A stretch of DNA of 64,000 nucleotides from Mercurialis annua. Taxonomy: Eukaryota > Streptophyta > Magnoliopsida > Malpighiales > Euphorbiaceae. Position 1 is the stretch's first letter. Each line of letters begins with the position of its first letter. Under the pieces are notes generated by a model. The model worked only from the letters and a program-made list of their open reading frames with translations. It did no database searches and was not told the DNA's origin. Made by a program: the position numbers and the translations under genes. Below, one piece after another: positions 60,371-64,000 of the stretch. Location of the stretch: NCBI RefSeq assembly GCF_937616625.2, contig NC_065574.1, positions 9,240,501 to 9,304,500 on the forward strand, in the 5' to 3' direction.

Positions 60371-61561
60371 TTAATTAGGATTGAGATTGACAGGAACAAG
60401 GCTTCTTACGCATATAAATGAATAATCCCATTTGATCCAACCTCCTAATATCTCAATTCTCCGAATGCGTTTGTCGGGCTCATACGGAGATGTTTGATTC
60501 TCCTCCTCCTCTTTTAGGTCATAGTCGAATAAGTTACAGCTATTAACATCCAATAAGAGTTTATCGCCAGTTTTTGAATACCCTATAGGCTTAACATGTG
60601 ATGTTAATAAACTTTTCAAACATAGATTCGGTTTGTATGTGGAGAATATTCTAATCCATGATTCAATAATTCCATATTCCTTCATCACCCAAATCTCAAC
60701 TAGAAACTCACGTTCGTCATCGGTGCTCATACTGAGGCATCCTCCCACTTCCCCTAATTCTACAAGCAAATATTCCTCATGCTTTAATACATCAGGAATC
60801 GGCACTGCACGAAATCTTTCGTCTTCCAAATTGAAAGAAACGATCAGCCGATCTTTAATATCATCTGGTTCCGAAACAATCCAGTGCAAACAAGAGCCAA
60901 CAAGAGTACCCCAATTTCTTTTATCATCCCCACGTACTTTATAAGGGAAGTCTTGGATCCTTCTAGAAAAATTATGTTTTACGCTATAAACCATAACTCT
61001 AGATCGATTTCGACTCTTGTTGTTGATTGTCCGGATCCTGATGACCTTGTAATCGTCGCTTACAGGATCATAGCCGAATCCATCAAGAAGATAATCAGAG
61101 CTACGAATTTTACGATCCGATCCCCAAAAATTAGGTAGCTTTTGTTGCTTTTTGGTTGATGGATTCCATAGTGACATGCCTTGATCAGGATGGTACAATG
61201 CGATCAAGCCATTGCAAGAACCAAATATAACAAGATTTCTCAAGTGATCATCATAATTAGGTTCAATACCCTGAAACACAGAGAAAATATGTTCAAATTC
61301 TACTAGCTGGTGGTCCGGACAATCTAAATTCATCGTATAGGTTTTATTGTTTCGCCATCTACACGGTTGTAAGTCCGTTTGAGCAATGATGAGGCTACGA
61401 TTGGTGTTTGTATTTTTAGAATTCGAGAGATGAAAGTTTATGAAATCGCGGCTGTCAATTAAAGAACAATATGCTTTTGATAAGCACCTAAAGCGAAGAA
61501 GAGACTTAACAGGTAAGTACTTTAGTATGTCATACGTAATATCAGATGGTATTTCTGACAT
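60371..61561 (-). CDS. F-box protein with FBA_1 domain, CPR1/CPR30-like
   Basis: A single-exon gene of 396 aa. The F-box is at residues 2-40 (IPSDITYDILKYLPVKSLLRF in parts, then RCLSK and the LIDSRDFI motif). An F-box-associated domain of type 1 follows: GSCNGLIAL, LWNPSTKK, GFGYDPVSDDYKVIRI, LVGSCLHWIV and EIWVMKEYG. In Arabidopsis, CPR1 with this layout is the SCF adaptor that targets the TNL SNC1 and the CNL RPS2 for degradation. The family is large, so orthology to CPR1 is not shown. It lies tail-to-tail with the TNL gene, about 0.9 kb apart. Acidic insertion EEEENQ near residue 350 is unremarkable. Confidence 0.93.
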   Translation of the reverse strand: MSEIPSDITYDILKYLPVKSLLRFRCLSKAYCSLIDSRDFINFHLSNSKNTNTNRSLIIAQTDLQPCRWRNNKTYTMNLDCPDHQLVEFEHIFSVFQGIEPNYDDHLRNLVIFGSCNGLIALYHPDQGMSLWNPSTKKQQKLPNFWGSDRKIRSSDYLLDGFGYDPVSDDYKVIRIRTINNKSRNRSRVMVYSVKHNFSRRIQDFPYKVRGDDKRNWGTLVGSCLHWIVSEPDDIKDRLIVSFNLEDERFRAVPIPDVLKHEEYLLVELGEVGGCLSMSTDDEREFLVEIWVMKEYGIIESWIRIFSTYKPNLCLKSLLTSHVKPIGYSKTGDKLLLDVNSCNLFDYDLKEEEENQTSPYEPDKRIRRIEILGGWIKWDYSFICVRSLVPVNLNPN

Positions 61562-62117
61562 TGTTGTAGTTCAACGATGAAGCAGGCAGATTTAGGGTTT
61601 TATATGGTGATGGATATATACTTCTCACTGTAATGGCTTTGGTTTGGAAATAAAAATTGTTTTCTTTTTATGCACTCAATTCAAATTGTTTTTACTGGTT
61701 TGGATTTTGTTTTATTTTTACCTGTTCAGGTAAACGAGTCAACTTCGGCTACTTAATTGAGTGATAAGGATTAAGGAATATGAATTAAAGTTCAATTAGG
61801 AGACATATTTTAACTTTTGATTTAGGGTCTCCTAACACTTCCTTCATCCAATCTAATAGAGAATATCTTCTTTGTATATTGTTTAAGAAAGTTCATTAAA
61901 TAATGTGTATCTATTTATTTTTATAACCTTAGTTACATTAATACATCGCATTTCTCAATAAATCTTTACTAATCAAGAAGTTTTAATAAAAGAGAATTAA
62001 AAGGAAAATTTAAGATAAACAATTATCAATTAAAATGAGACCCTCTAATAAGAAATTGTTTTCAATTAGATTGGGATAAAAGGAATACAAAATTCTTGCT
62101 TATCCATTATTATATAA
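61562..62117 (-). other. upstream region of the F-box gene
   Basis: AT-rich promoter-side DNA. No motif strong enough to name. Confidence 0.4.
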
Positions 62118-62119
62118 TA

Positions 62120-62456
62120 CCCCCTCCGTACATAAAAAAATAGGATATTTTTATTAAAAAAAACGTTAATTAGATAAATATTTAAAATATTTTTAATTGA
62201 ATCGGTTTTAGTCAACTAAATTACATTGATAATGGTTTTGATAACAACAATGATTAATGCTTTTTGATAATGTCAATATGAAAAATAATTTTATAATGTG
62301 TACTTTATGAGTAATTTTAAATTAATAAAAATATATCGAAAAGAGGAATATTATTTAATAAGAATATTATAAATAGTTAGTATTTCTAACTAAACAAATT
62401 AAAGTTTTTAATATTTGTGTAAAACAAACAAGCCTATTTTTTATGAACGGAGGGAG
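62120..62456. mobile_element. Stowaway-like MITE
   Basis: TA dinucleotides flank it (62118-62119 and 62457-62458). TIRs are CCCCCTCCGTACATAAAAAA on the left and, read inward, CTCCCTCCGTTCATAAAAAA on the right. Length is 337 bp, with no coding sequence. Confidence 0.88.
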
Positions 62457-62697
62457 TAAGTCGTATATCTATACAATTGTGAGGGATCGATTTTAGCCAA
62501 TCACTTTTGTTTTTCAACAAAAATTAATATTTTTTGATTTGTTTCAATTATGATCTTTTTGTATTTTATATTCTAATTTTGACAAATATTTTTTAAAAAT
62601 TTGCCATCATGAATTAATTCTTTTACGAAAAGAGAGTGGCAATCGAAAGCACATCGTACTATAGACATTAATTATTGTGATTATAGCCTTCAATGAC

Positions 62698-63044
62698 GAA
62701 CAAAGGGTCAACACGTCTCCCTGAACTTGTGACACATGGTTATCTAATTTAAATTATATGTTTTAAGCAACTAACCCCAAAATTCTTTATTTTTGGATCA
62801 AATAACCCCATAATTTATATTTTTATTTCAAAAAATAGATTTAGGTAATTATATCGCAACAATTAGGGAAATATCTATTTACTTGCATCCCTCATCTTTG
62901 AGTTGTATTTTACGCCTTTTAAAAATATAATTATGGATTATTTGACCCAAAAATGAAAAATTTTGGGTTAATTGCTAAAAAAAATATAAATTGAGTTAAA
63001 TGACCCCGTATCATAAATTTAGGGGGCACATTAACCCTTTGTTC
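62698..63044. mobile_element. foldback MITE with long arms
   Basis: The left arm GAACAAAGGGTCAACA... and right arm (reverse complement GAACAAAGGGTTAATG...) are inverted copies over about 110 bp, sharing AAAATT and TTTTTGGRTCAAATAA inside. No clear TSD, so superfamily is open. Confidence 0.65.
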
Positions 63045-63813
63045 TAACCTCTTTTCCCCATAGATAATATCTTTGAGATGCTTTCAGTTAATAAATCATT
63101 GACGACAATTTTTTTTATTAAATAGGTTATAACCATACTCAATGAAGACGTTAATATTATAATAAAAGGTAGGGTTAATGAAAAAAGTTTAAAAAGGTTC
63201 TCAAATATTGATATGATATACAAACTATTAAAATTAGGAGGATTAAATTATTATTTAAAAATTATAATTTAAAGGCTAGTAATTTAGAGGCTAGAGTTCA
63301 ACTTTAAGTCAATCGTAATTGACATAATAAAAATTAGAAATTGTTTTATTTTTTTTATTTCATTCAGGACATTTTATTTCACTTTTAAGGTAAAAAAGGA
63401 AAGAGGGAATTTGATACGATTTGGCATAATTGTTAGCCCACTTTTATAAATTTGAACTTTTTTGATATTTTGCGACAAGTTAAGGGGTAAATTGATCCTT
63501 TATTCCCTTGAAGTCAAATTAGCTGAAAGTTTGGTTCCGCAAATGGTAATAGAACGCCACTGAAGAAAAAGGCTGAATTGGCAGCAGCAGCGGCTTCGTC
63601 ACCGCCAACTGTCGCTGAATCGGTCCCGTTTCAGGTAACTGAAGAAGCTTTTATTTGTGTGTGATCTGCTAGTTTAATAAATTCAGTTCAGGATTGTTTT
63701 TTGGAGGCAATTATTTTGCTATGGTGTGCTTCAACCAAGCTTGTTGAATGGTAGGGTTAGGGTACTGAATTTCACCTTTTGCTGATTATTTCATTTCTAG
63801 TTTTTATATAGTC
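63045..63813 (+). other. promoter side and split leader of the second TNL gene
   Basis: A predicted leader exon ends at 63634 (TTTCAG then GTAACT), as in the first TNL. The second half (63635-63813) is similar to 55024-55608 only in patches such as GTACTGAATTTCACC. Confidence 0.5.
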
Positions 63814-64000
63814 ATGGCTGCTTCTTCCTCGGCTTCTCACTCTCCCAAGCAATGGAAGTATGAAGTTTTCTTGAGCTTCAGAGGTCAAGGCGCTTGCAAT
63901 TATTTTACCAGCCGTCTCTATTCGTCTATGCGTCGTAAATTTATAAATACCTATGGAGATGATAAACTTATCAGAGGAGGAAAAGAGATAACATTAGAGC
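63814..64000 (+). CDS. TIR-NBS-LRR receptor, tandem paralogue (partial, runs off the window)
   Basis: The first 62 codons of a TIR domain are visible, from ATG 63814. They match the first TNL almost base for base from CAATGGAAGTATG onward. Differences include one extra codon in the Ser-rich leader (SSASHSP) and FRGQG in place of FRSED. The first gene therefore lost the Gly of FRGED, and this one lost the acidic pair. High identity points to a recent tandem duplication. The rest of the gene is beyond the window. Confidence 0.9.
   Translation, partial: MAASSSASHSPKQWKYEVFLSFRGQGACNYFTSRLYSSMRRKFINTYGDDKLIRGGKEITLE

Overview
The window is nuclear DNA of a eudicot plant. Its genes have many GT-AG introns, intergenic DNA is AT-rich, and two TIR-NBS-LRR genes are present, a class abundant in eudicots and missing from grasses. 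I see no bacterial or organellar content. No species call is possible from the sequence alone.

Host genes. Four complete genes and the start of a fifth can be reconstructed exon by exon. (1) A nine-exon PLP aminotransferase of the VAS1/ISS1 type (minus, 3136-7553, 394 aa), which links methionine, aromatic amino acids and auxin precursors. (2) An A2-type mitotic cyclin (minus, 13672-17354, 490 aa) with a destruction box, a short uORF and an MSA-like G2/M promoter motif. (3) A TIR-NBS-LRR immune receptor (plus, 55609-59468, 1156 aa). (4) A CPR1/CPR30-like F-box protein tail-to-tail with it (minus, 60371-61561, 396 aa). (5) The start of a tandem paralogue of the receptor, cut off at the window edge (63814 onward). 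A broken NAD(P)HX dehydratase fragment lies at 36567-36874.

Transposons fill most of the remainder and many ends can be placed to the base. Left part: a 5'-truncated LINE with a 17-bp target-site duplication (TSD), two tRNA-derived SINEs, MULE-type MITEs and a LINE tail with 21-bp periodic repeats. Middle: 20017-37912 is bounded by diverged inverted repeats and may be one large gene-fragment-carrying element. Nested inside it are an intact 3.7-kb hAT transposon (808-aa transposase in four exons, 8-bp TSD) and an 8.5-kb Athila-like LTR element. The LTR element keeps gag-protease but has lost RT, RNase H and integrase. Right part: 42135-53798 is a MULE-like foldback element (9-bp TSD) split by a young 10.7-kb Tekay/Del-type LTR element whose 4.7-kb internal domain has no coding capacity.

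The most unusual signal is structural. The Tekay-type element is packed with consecutive short perfect stem-loops in both LTRs and interior. The Athila-like element carries twelve identical copies of a 17-bp quasi-palindrome in facing pairs, four just upstream of each LTR TATA box and four behind the gag-protease ORF. The MULE has a block made almost wholly of hairpins, and the Tekay LTR leader has six copies of a second quasi-palindrome. These arrays are unrelated in sequence but alike in design.
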